Of a stretch of DNA of 32,252 nucleotides, positions 14,882 through 22,228 are shown in pieces (the stretch's first letter is position 1; every line of letters starts with the position of its first letter). The translations under genes and the position numbers were made by a program. The DNA is from Sphingobium phenoxybenzoativorans (GTDB lineage: Bacteria > Pseudomonadota > Alphaproteobacteria > Sphingomonadales > Sphingomonadaceae). Under the pieces are notes generated by a model, which saw only the letters and a list, made by a program, of their open reading frames with translations, was not told the DNA's origin and did not search any database. The DNA is taken from positions 1 through 32,252 of the forward strand of contig NZ_MINO01000044.1 in assembly GCF_001757355.1 (NCBI RefSeq), written 5' to 3'.

Positions 14882-15793
14882 TCAGGCGGCGGCTGCCTTA
14901 TCCAGTTGATCCGGGGTTGCCCGCGCGTCGCGCCGGGCGGTCATCGTCACACCGGCGGACGCCAGGATGATGGTGCAGATCGCGACCCATTGCATCAGCG
15001 ACAGCCTCTCACCGATCAGCAACAGCCCCATCAGCGCACCGACGGCGGGTTCGGCGCTGACCAGGATGCCGAACAATTGCGCGCGCAGGCGGCTGAGCGA
15101 GAACATCTCCAGCGAATAGGGCAAAGCGCTCGACAGGATCGCCACGCCCAGCGCAGGTCCCCAGATGGCGGGCCGGGCGAATGCGTCTATCCCCGCATGG
15201 GCGATGCCGATGGGCATGACCACCACCGCGCCGACGATGGTGCCAAGCGCCGCCGCCTGCACGCCATGTTCCGCCGCCGCCCGCTTGCCAGCGACGATGT
15301 AGATCGCCCAGCCGACGCCAGCGGCGAGCGCCAGGAACGCGCCGTGCGGATCGATTGCCGTCGATGTCTTGCGAAGCGGCAGCAGCAGAGCGAGGCCCGC
15401 AACCGCCAGCACGATCCAGAGAAAATCTATGCGGCGGCGGGAGGACAGGATGGCGACGGCGAGCGGCCCGGTAAATTCTATCGCGATGGCGATGCCCAGA
15501 GGAATGGTCTTTAGCGAGGAATAGAAGCAGAGGTTCATCAGCCCCATGGCGACGCCATAGACAAGCACCGGCCGCCAGTTGCGCGCCGTCAACCGCACCC
15601 GCCACACCCGCAGCAGGACGGCGAGGATCACTGCCCCCAGAGAGAGGCGCAGCGCCGTCGTCCCCTCCGCCCCCACGAGCGGGAACAGTAATTTCGCGAG
15701 CGATGCGCCGCCGGTCAGCGACACCATGGACAGGAACAGAGCGCCCACGGGGACGAGTGGGTTGGAGGCAGGCTGACCGGTTGCGGAAGGCAT
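14882..15793 (-). CDS. EamA/RhtA-like exporter
   Basis: This 303-residue inner-membrane protein has ten predicted segments arranged as two EamA repeats. The VYGVAMGLMNLCFYSSLKTIPLGIAIAIEFTGPLAVA stretch is very close to the E. coli threonine/homoserine exporter RhtA, so efflux of an amino acid or related metabolite is the best guess. I use the ATG at 15793 because the longer start at 15859 adds a charged, non-conserved leader of 22 residues with no ribosome-binding site. No linked biosynthetic gene identifies the substrate. Confidence 0.83.
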   Translation of the reverse strand: MPSATGQPASNPLVPVGALFLSMVSLTGGASLAKLLFPLVGAEGTTALRLSLGAVILAVLLRVWRVRLTARNWRPVLVYGVAMGLMNLCFYSSLKTIPLGIAIAIEFTGPLAVAILSSRRRIDFLWIVLAVAGLALLLPLRKTSTAIDPHGAFLALAAGVGWAIYIVAGKRAAAEHGVQAAALGTIVGAVVVMPIGIAHAGIDAFARPAIWGPALGVAILSSALPYSLEMFSLSRLRAQLFGILVSAEPAVGALMGLLLIGERLSLMQWVAICTIILASAGVTMTARRDARATPDQLDKAAAA

Positions 15794-15893
15794 GGGGAAA
15801 TCTTTGCTGGTATGACGCGGAATAGCGTCAGACCAAGCTTTAAGGTCTTTTCCATTCAAACAGAACCAGACTTTGTTCAGTTCAGACCGAGCA

Positions 15894-15959
15894 GTGCTCC
15901 TGCGAAAGCAGGAGTCCAGTTCAAACGGCGGGACTGGGCTCCTGCTTTCGCAGGAGCAC
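15894..15959. repeat. palindromic element, GTGCTCCTGCGAAAGCAGGAG type
   Basis: The outer arms GTGCTCCTGC-GAAA-GCAGGAG and CTCCTGC-TTTC-GCAGGAGCAC are inverted repeats of each other, each folding on its own. A second pair (CCAGT/ACTGG) flanks a 13-bp centre. It sits in the 226-bp gap between the exporter and the kinase gene. Confidence 0.9.
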
Positions 15960-16019
15960 GCTGGATATATGGCTAATCCTTGCTGTCCAAAGATATTCCG
16001 CCCAGCGGGGAACAGCCGG

Positions 16020-17090
16020 TCAGGCCCCTGCCCGCTCCGCCTGTTTCCAGGCCAGTTCCATCAGTTCGGGAAGCACCTTCACCCGCTCCTGCGCTTGGGC
16101 GGAGGAGGCTGTGCCACGGATGACGCGGCCCTTTATGCCGTGGAAGATGGCGGCGATGCGGAAGAAGTTGAACGCCATGTAGAAGTCGTAACCCGGCATG
16201 GAAGTACGGCCAGTGCGCGCGCAATAGGCTGCGAGATATTCCTCCTCACCGGGAATGCCGAGCGCCGCGATATCGGCCCCCGCAAGGCCGGCCACAATAT
16301 GCGGCGGCATGCGGTACATCATCGCATTATAGGCGAAATCCGCGCCCGGATGGCCCAGCGTCGACAATTCCCAGTCGAGCACGGCAAGCACCTTCGGCTC
16401 GGTGGGATGGAAGATCATATTGTCGATGCGGAAATCGCCATGGGTGACGCTGGTCGCATCGTCATCGGCCGGGATATTTTCCGGCAGCCATGCGATCAGC
16501 CGGTCCATATTGGGGTCGCGCCCGGCGTCGGCATCCTCCAGATACTGCTTCGACCAGCGGCCGATCTGCCGCTCGAAATAATTGCCGGGGCGGCCATAAT
16601 CGCCAAGACCGACGGCTTCGTAATCAACCATGTGAAGCTCGGCCATCGTCGCGTTCATCGCGTCGAAGATGGCCGCCCGCTCGGCATTGGAAACGCCCGG
16701 CACCGTGGCGTCCCAGAAGATGCGGCCCTCCACCATGTCCATGACATAGAACCAGGTGCCGATGACGCTGTCGTCGGTGCACAGGCCGTGGACATGGGCG
16801 ACGGGGAAATCCGCCTTCGCAAGACCCGTCAGCACCTTCGCCTCGCGCTCGACGGCGTGTGCACCCTTCAGCAACTGGCCCGGCGGCTTGCGGCGCAGGA
16901 CATAGGATTTGCCCGGCGTCACCAACTTGTAGGTCGGGTTGGACTGGCCGCCCTTGAACTGCTCGACGGTCAGCGGACCGGCATAGCCCGCCACATTGGC
17001 CGCCATCCACGCCGCCAGCGCCGCCTCGTCAAAGGCATAGCCTTCGCGGACGGGCGTGGTTCCCACATTCGCGTCGGCGGTTCCGCTCAC
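16020..17090 (-). CDS. APH-family kinase, ACAD10/11 kinase-like (LvaA-like)
   Basis: This 356-residue protein belongs to the aminoglycoside phosphotransferase superfamily branch that is fused to acyl-CoA dehydrogenase in animal ACAD10/ACAD11. It has the Gly-rich nucleotide loop GGQSNPTY (47-54), YVLRRKP (63-69), the catalytic loop HGDFRIDN (217-224, Asp219 as base) and the metal-binding LDWELSTLGHP (238-248). In the known bacterial levulinate pathway the related LvaA phosphorylates the 4-hydroxyl of a CoA ester; that substrate class is inferred here. The start is GTG at 17090, overlapping the dehydrogenase stop as GTGA, so the two proteins should be made together. It is the last gene of the four-gene operon. 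Confidence 0.86.
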   Translation of the reverse strand: MSGTADANVGTTPVREGYAFDEAALAAWMAANVAGYAGPLTVEQFKGGQSNPTYKLVTPGKSYVLRRKPPGQLLKGAHAVEREAKVLTGLAKADFPVAHVHGLCTDDSVIGTWFYVMDMVEGRIFWDATVPGVSNAERAAIFDAMNATMAELHMVDYEAVGLGDYGRPGNYFERQIGRWSKQYLEDADAGRDPNMDRLIAWLPENIPADDDATSVTHGDFRIDNMIFHPTEPKVLAVLDWELSTLGHPGADFAYNAMMYRMPPHIVAGLAGADIAALGIPGEEEYLAAYCARTGRTSMPGYDFYMAFNFFRIAAIFHGIKGRVIRGTASSAQAQERVKVLPELMELAWKQAERAGA

Positions 17091-18262
17091 GCCGGATTGG
17101 CCTTCAGGAAGTCACGCTTCACCTTCTTGGCGAGGCTCCATTTATGCACTTCGGTCGGGCCGTCATAGATGCGGAAGGCGCGGATCTCCCGGAACACCTG
17201 CTCGACGATGGTGTCGCCCGAAACGCCGGTGCCGCCCATGATCTGCACGCAGCGGTCGGCGATGCGCATCAGCGCCTCCGATACGGCGACCTTCGCCATC
17301 GAGCTTTCCGCCGTGCCCAGCGATCCGCTGTCCAATACGCTTGCGCACCAGTCGATCATCAGTTCGCTTTGCTGAATGTCGATCAGATTCTCCGCCAGCA
17401 TGAAGCCGACGCCCTCATGATCGACGAGCAGCTTGCCGAACGCCTGCCGCTTGCAGGCATAGGCGGTGGCGATCTCGTTCGCGCGGATGCACGCGCCCAG
17501 CCAGCGCATGCAATGCGACAGGCGCGCGGGCGACAGGCGGACCTGCGCATATTGGAAACCCTCGCCGCTCTGGCCCAGCATCTGATCGGCGGGCACGCGC
17601 AGATTGTCGATGGTGATGACGGAATGGCCGCCGGGCATGGAGCTGTCGATGGTGTCGAGCACCCGGTCGATGCGGATCGCGGGATCGGGCAGGTCGACCA
17701 GGAACATGCAGGCGCCATCCGCCGACTTCGCCATGACGATGCCGACCTTCGCGCCGTCCGCGCCGGTGATGAACGCCTTGCGCCCGTTGATCACCCAGTG
17801 ATTGCCGTCCTGGACGCAAGTCGTCTGCATCATCGACGGATCGGAACCAGCGCCGCCCTCCGCCGCCGGCTCGGTCATGAAGAAGGCGGAGCGTGCCTCG
17901 CCCGCTACCATCTTCTTCAGAAAACGATCCTTGAGCTCCGGCGACCCGACCTTGCCCAACAGGTACATATTGCCCTCGTCCGGGGCCATGGTGTTGCACG
18001 CCAATGGTCCCAGCGGCGACAGGCCGGACTTGATGAGGACCTTGGCGGTCTCGCGCTGCGACAGATGCGACCCGTCAGGCAAAATATGCGGGGTGAGGAC
18101 GCCAGCTTCACGCGCCTTGACGCGCAGCGCCTGCACGAAATCGTCGCTGGGGCCGTGGCTGCTGCGCGGCGCGCCCTGTTCTAGCGGGATCACTACATCC
18201 CGCACAAAACGCTCTACGCTGGCCGCTATCTCAGCCGTTCGTTCAGCACCCACTCCGACCAT
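17087..18262 (-). CDS. ACAD10/11-type acyl-CoA dehydrogenase (LvaC-like)
   Basis: This 391-residue protein has the three-part acyl-CoA dehydrogenase fold: an N-terminal helical domain, a central beta domain with AFFMTEP-x-x-x-GGAGSD and WVINGRKAFITGA, and a C-terminal helical domain with RQAFGKLL, QIMGGTGVS and a final YDGPTEVH. ACAD10/11 hallmarks are PDEGNM (about 114-119), PGGH and ARLSHCMRWLG. The usual YEG catalytic Glu is Asp here (YDG, Asp367), so ordinary alpha,beta-dehydrogenation may not be its job. ACAD11/LvaC enzymes remove a 4-phosphate from a phosphorylated acyl-CoA. It overlaps the kinase gene by 4 bp and follows the dehydrogenase gene by 11 bp. Confidence 0.9.
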   Translation of the reverse strand: MVGVGAERTAEIAASVERFVRDVVIPLEQGAPRSSHGPSDDFVQALRVKAREAGVLTPHILPDGSHLSQRETAKVLIKSGLSPLGPLACNTMAPDEGNMYLLGKVGSPELKDRFLKKMVAGEARSAFFMTEPAAEGGAGSDPSMMQTTCVQDGNHWVINGRKAFITGADGAKVGIVMAKSADGACMFLVDLPDPAIRIDRVLDTIDSSMPGGHSVITIDNLRVPADQMLGQSGEGFQYAQVRLSPARLSHCMRWLGACIRANEIATAYACKRQAFGKLLVDHEGVGFMLAENLIDIQQSELMIDWCASVLDSGSLGTAESSMAKVAVSEALMRIADRCVQIMGGTGVSGDTIVEQVFREIRAFRIYDGPTEVHKWSLAKKVKRDFLKANPA

Positions 18263-18273
18263 AACGATCTTCC

Positions 18274-19035
18274 CTATCTGGGGGCCATGCGAATCGCCCC
18301 GTCCAGTCGGATCGTTTCACCATTCAGCATCGGATTGGCGATGATGCTTTCTACTAGTTTTGCATATTCTTCCGGCCTGCCCAGGCGGCTGGGATGCGGA
18401 ACCTGCGTGCCCAGACTGTCCTGCGCCGCCTGCGGCAGACCCATCAGCATGGGGGTGAGGAAAATGCCCGGCGCAATGGTCATGACGCGGATCTTGTGCT
18501 GCGCCAGATCGCGCGCGACGGGCAGGGTCATGCCGACCACGCCGCCCTTTGACGAGGCATAGGCGGCCTGCCCGATCTGCCCGTCATAGGCGGCGACGCT
18601 GGCGGTGTTGACGATGACGCCCCGCTCCTCGCCTATCGCATCGGCAGCGGCCAGACGCGCAGCAAAGCGCGAAATCATCAGGAAAGTGCCGATCAGGTTG
18701 ATCTCTATCGCCCGGCGATACTGGTCCATCGGATGCGGCGCATTCTCCTTGCCGACGGTCTTGATCGCCGGGGCGACGCCCGCGCAGTTGACGAGGATGC
18801 GCGCCACGCCATGCAGCGCCTCCGCCGCGTCCAGCGCAGCGGTGACGCTCGCCTCGTCAGAGACGTTCGCCTTGACGAATATCCCGCCGATCGCCCTGGC
18901 GTGCGCTTCGCCCGCTTCTTCGTTGAGGTCGAAGATCGCAACCTTCGCGCCGCCTTCGGCCAGCAGCTTCGCCGTCGCGCCGCCAAGGCCCGAAGCGCCG
19001 CCAGTCACGATGGCGGCCAAACCCTTCAATTCCAT
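18274..19035 (-). CDS. 3-hydroxyacyl-CoA dehydrogenase, SDR type (HSD10-like)
   Basis: This 253-residue classical short-chain dehydrogenase has the NAD loop TGGASGLGG (11-19), NCAG (83-86) and the catalytic Ser146, Tyr159 and Lys163. The [22 protein letters not shown] opening, the long insert [15 protein letters not shown] near 93-106 and the [11 protein letters not shown] segment are typical of 17-beta-HSD10/3-hydroxyacyl-CoA dehydrogenase type II enzymes. It would oxidise 3-hydroxyacyl-CoA to 3-ketoacyl-CoA for the thiolase. The ATG at 19035 follows GGAGG at a spacing of 5; the longer start at 19104 was rejected. It is the second gene of the operon, 20 bp after the thiolase. Confidence 0.92.
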   Translation of the reverse strand: MELKGLAAIVTGGASGLGGATAKLLAEGGAKVAIFDLNEEAGEAHARAIGGIFVKANVSDEASVTAALDAAEALHGVARILVNCAGVAPAIKTVGKENAPHPMDQYRRAIEINLIGTFLMISRFAARLAAADAIGEERGVIVNTASVAAYDGQIGQAAYASSKGGVVGMTLPVARDLAQHKIRVMTIAPGIFLTPMLMGLPQAAQDSLGTQVPHPSRLGRPEEYAKLVESIIANPMLNGETIRLDGAIRMAPR

Positions 19036-19055
19036 ATCATCCTCCCTTTGTTCGA

Positions 19056-20255
19056 TCAGGCCAGTTCGAGCGCGACAGCCGTCGCCTCTCCGCCGCCAAT
19101 GCACAGGCTGGCCACGCCCTTCCTGCCCCCGCGATGCTCCAGCGCCGCCAGCAAGGTCGCGATGATCCGCGCGCCGGACGCGCCGATGGGGTGGCCCAGC
19201 GCGGTCGCGCCGCCATGCACATTGATCCTGTCATCGGGAATGGCGAGGTCCTTGGCCGCGATCATCGCGACGACGGCGAACGCCTCATTGACCTCAAACA
19301 GATCGACATCCGCCACGTCCCACCCCGCCTTGTCCAGCACCTTGCGGATGGCGGGGACTGGCGCGGTGGTGAACAGTGCAGGGGCGTGGGCATGCGCGGC
19401 GGTCGCCACGACGCGCGCCACGACCGGCAGGCCGTGCTTCCTCGCCACGCTTTCCCGCGTCATCAGCAGCGCAGCCGCGCCATCGGAGATGGACGAGGCG
19501 TTGGCGGCGGTGATCGTGCCGTCCTTCACGAAGGCGGGCTTGAGCGCGGGAATTTTCTCCGGCTTCGCCTTGCCCGGCTGTTCGTCGGTATCGATCACGG
19601 TGTCGCCGCCGCGCCCCGGCACAGTGACCGGCGTCACTTCCTTGGCAAACGCGCCGCTGGCAATGGCCGCATTGGCGCGCTCCAGCGAGCGGATGGCATA
19701 GGCGTCCTGCATCTCCCGCGTGAATTGATAGTCGCGGGCAGTGTCCTCCGCGAACACGCCCATCGCCTTGCCCGGCTCATAGGCGTCCTCCAACCCGTCC
19801 ATCATCATCGTGTCGATGATCCGGTCATGGCCGATCCGCGCGCCGGAGCGATGCTTGGGCAGCGCATAGGGGGCGTTGGTCATGCTTTCCATGCCGCCGG
19901 CGATCACGACATCCGCCGTACCCGCCAGCAACGCCTCCTGCGCCATGATCGCCGCCTGCATGCCCGATCCGCACATCTTGTTGACAGTGGTCGCCTCAAC
20001 CGACTGCGGCAGGCCAGCGCCCAGCGCAACCTGACGCGCGGGCGCCTGGCCAAGCCCGGCGGGCAGCACGCAGCCCATATAGATACGGTCGATGGCGTCG
20101 GGCGATATGCCCGCCCGCTCCACAGCCGCCTTGACCGCCACCGCGCCCAGGTCCGTCGCCTTCACCCCCGCAAGCGCGCCCTGAAAGCCGCCCATCGGCG
20201 TACGGGCATAGCTGACGATGACGACGGGATCTGCGGCGGGGGAAGCGGTGGACAT
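19056..20255 (-). CDS. acetyl-CoA acyltransferase (thiolase)
   Basis: This 399-residue thiolase has the full catalytic set: nucleophile Cys95 in [12 protein letters not shown], His355 in [10 protein letters not shown] and Cys385 in CIGGGEA. It cleaves 3-ketoacyl-CoA with CoA, or condenses acetyl-CoA in reverse. The short [11 protein letters not shown] substrate loop resembles acetoacetyl-CoA/short-chain thiolases as well as FadA, so chain length is uncertain. The ATG at 20255 is preceded by GGAG (seven-base gap). It is the first gene of the leftward operon and is divergent from the TetR gene. Confidence 0.93.
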   Translation of the reverse strand: MSTASPAADPVVIVSYARTPMGGFQGALAGVKATDLGAVAVKAAVERAGISPDAIDRIYMGCVLPAGLGQAPARQVALGAGLPQSVEATTVNKMCGSGMQAAIMAQEALLAGTADVVIAGGMESMTNAPYALPKHRSGARIGHDRIIDTMMMDGLEDAYEPGKAMGVFAEDTARDYQFTREMQDAYAIRSLERANAAIASGAFAKEVTPVTVPGRGGDTVIDTDEQPGKAKPEKIPALKPAFVKDGTITAANASSISDGAAALLMTRESVARKHGLPVVARVVATAAHAHAPALFTTAPVPAIRKVLDKAGWDVADVDLFEVNEAFAVVAMIAAKDLAIPDDRINVHGGATALGHPIGASGARIIATLLAALEHRGGRKGVASLCIGGGEATAVALELA

Positions 20256-20295
20256 GATGATCTCCTGACCTGGCGGCGGGACTCGTGCAGCCAAT

Positions 20296-20313
20296 ATCTA
20301 CTGACGAGTAGAT
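20296..20313. promoter_or_regulatory. TetR-type operator palindrome
   Basis: A perfect inverted repeat, ATCTACT-GACG-AGTAGAT, lies in the 92-bp gap between the divergent thiolase and TetR genes. A further GTAG half-site occurs at 20327-20330. On the minus strand a TTGACA sits further out (about 20334-20339), placing the palindrome over the -10 and start region of the catabolic operon. Confidence 0.75.
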
Positions 20314-20347
20314 TGCATATTGATCGGTAGAATGTCAATGTAGGGCG

Positions 20348-21010
20348 ATGACCAGTCCGACCGTCGCCACCGCCGCATATGAACGCGCCTCCCCCTTTCG
20401 CAGCAAGGCGGAACGTGCGCATGATCGCGGCCAGAAAAGGGAGGCGGTGCTGCGCGCGGCAGTGCGGATGTTCAACGCGCGCGGCTTCCACGCCACATCC
20501 CTGGATGATGTCGCCGCCAGCCTGCACATCAGCAAGCCGACCATCTATTATTATCTGGGCAACAAGGATCAGGTCCTGCTGGAATGCGTAACGCGCGGCC
20601 TGGGCGAACTGGCGGAGGCGGCGGAACGGGTCCGGGAAACGCCGGGCACGGGGCTGGAGCGGCTGCGCGCCTTCCTGTTCCTCTACGCCAAGGTGAATAT
20701 GGACGATTTCGGGCGGTGCGTGGTGCGGACCGGCGACGAATGCCTGGTGCCCAAAAATGCCGAGCGCTTTAGGATGTTGAAGCGCCGCATCGATGGCGCG
20801 ATGCGCGCCCTGATCGAGGAGGGGATGGCCGATGGATCCATCGCGCCGGGCGATGTGAAGCTGATCGCCTTCACGCTGGCGGGGGCGCTGAACTGGCCGG
20901 CCCGCTGGCATGATCCGGCCGGACCGGAGACGCCCAACCAGATCGCGGAGAAAATGGTCGGGATATTGACCGCCGGACTCGCCCCCCGGCCTGCGGAACG
21001 GCCGGTTTAG
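20348..21010 (+). CDS. TetR-family transcriptional regulator
   Basis: This 220-residue protein has an N-terminal TetR helix-turn-helix (about residues 28-75: KREAVLRAAVRMFNARGF, TSLDDVAASLHISKPTIYYYLGNKDQVL) and a C-terminal ligand-binding region of the TetR_C type found in fatty-acid-degradation regulators. It is divergent from the thiolase-SDR-ACAD-kinase operon, with a palindromic operator between them. The natural reading is that it represses the operon, and itself, until an acyl-CoA-type ligand appears. Its stop overlaps that of ctaA by 4 bp on opposite strands. Confidence 0.93.
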   Translation: MTSPTVATAAYERASPFRSKAERAHDRGQKREAVLRAAVRMFNARGFHATSLDDVAASLHISKPTIYYYLGNKDQVLLECVTRGLGELAEAAERVRETPGTGLERLRAFLFLYAKVNMDDFGRCVVRTGDECLVPKNAERFRMLKRRIDGAMRALIEEGMADGSIAPGDVKLIAFTLAGALNWPARWHDPAGPETPNQIAEKMVGILTAGLAPRPAERPV

Positions 21011-22035
21011 GCTTCCCGCGCGCCAATCCTGTGCATGGCCCAGGTGGCGCTGATCACCACCAGCGCGCCCACCGCCTGATGCAGCGCCGCCAGCGGCAGC
21101 GAAATGCCGCTGATGACCGTCGCGATGCCAAGCAGGATTTGCGTGCCCAGCGCGGCGTTTACGGCGATGGACGGCCCGCGCCCGCCCATTCGCTTCGCCC
21201 GGCGCGCCAGCAGGATCAGCGCGACCGCCGCTACCCACGCCCACCAGCGATGAATGAAATGGACCAGATAGGGATCACTGCTGACTGTGGCCCAGAGCGA
21301 ACCGGCCCATGTCACGCCCTCCGGCACGAAATGGTCGTTCATCAGCGGCCAGGTGTTGGAGACATAGCCCGCATCAAGACCCGCCGTGAAAGCGCCGAAC
21401 AGCAATTGCGCTGTCAGGATCAGCGCAACGGCCAGCGAAAAGCCGGTAAGGCGCGCGGGGCGCGACGCAGGGTTGGCGGCCAGGGCGCGCAAGTCCAGGG
21501 CGGTCCACACAAGCCCGGCAATGATGAACAGCGCCGTCAGCAGATGAACTGCCAGCCGGTAATGGCTGACATCGGTCCGGTTGACGAGGCCGGACGCCAC
21601 CATCCACCAGCCGATCACACCCTGCAATCCGCCCAACATAAGGAGAGCGACCAGCCGCCCGCCATATCCCTTCGGAATGGCGCGCCGCCATGCGAACCAT
21701 GCCAGCGGCAGCGCGAAGGCAAGGCCTATGATCCGCCCCAACAGCCGGTGCGCCCATTCCCAGAAGAAGATGAACTGGAACGCCGACAGGCTCATGCCCC
21801 GGTTGATCTCCTTATATTCCGGGATCTGCTGATATTTGTGGAAGGCGTCGAGCCACTGTTCATGCGTCAGCGGCGGGATCGCGCCCGTCACCGGTTTCCA
21901 TTCGGTGATCGACAGGCCGGATTCCGTGAGGCGCGTAACGCCGCCGACAACCAGCATGGCGAATACCAGCGCGGCCACGGCGAGAAGCCAGGCGGACATG
22001 GCCCGTGGCCGGGCGGTGGAAGGAAGGACGGACAT
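21007..22035 (-). CDS. ctaA: heme A synthase
   Basis: This 342-residue inner-membrane protein has eight hydrophobic segments and the COX15/CtaA markers: GGVTRLTESGLSITEWKPVTGAIPP near the N-terminus, FFWEWAHRLLGR (heme-ligand His), HYRLAVHL, HFIHRWWAW and ALHQAVGALV. It oxidises heme O to heme A for aa3-type cytochrome oxidase, so the organism respires aerobically. It has the long alphaproteobacterial type 2 form without the N-terminal Cys pair of Bacillus CtaA. No other oxidase genes are in the window. Confidence 0.96.
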   Translation of the reverse strand: MSVLPSTARPRAMSAWLLAVAALVFAMLVVGGVTRLTESGLSITEWKPVTGAIPPLTHEQWLDAFHKYQQIPEYKEINRGMSLSAFQFIFFWEWAHRLLGRIIGLAFALPLAWFAWRRAIPKGYGGRLVALLMLGGLQGVIGWWMVASGLVNRTDVSHYRLAVHLLTALFIIAGLVWTALDLRALAANPASRPARLTGFSLAVALILTAQLLFGAFTAGLDAGYVSNTWPLMNDHFVPEGVTWAGSLWATVSSDPYLVHFIHRWWAWVAAVALILLARRAKRMGGRGPSIAVNAALGTQILLGIATVISGISLPLAALHQAVGALVVISATWAMHRIGAREA

Positions 22036-22228
22036 CCGCGCCTATTGCGCCGAGCCGCGCGCACATTCAAGCCGGACCAAATGCCCCAGGCCGTAGCGGC
22101 ATGTTGTTGCACCGCAGCAACAGGTGCCCGCAATTGCGATAACTTGAGGCCAGTTCGGCCCATTAACCAATTGTACGCCCGCTACAAAGGCGTAACAATC
22201 CAGACATAATAGGCTCTGGGAGGTCATT

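Noticed and set aside
12675..14909. 744-codon open frame opposite the GT-C-like gene
   Set aside because: Composition (Gln/Arg/Pro/His runs) is that of an antisense frame, and it crosses the divergent GtrA promoter.
22171..22198. Imperfect inverted repeat TTGTACGCC / GGCGTAACAA before the TonB receptor
   Set aside because: One-base bulge and no matching regulator nearby; too weak to call an operator.
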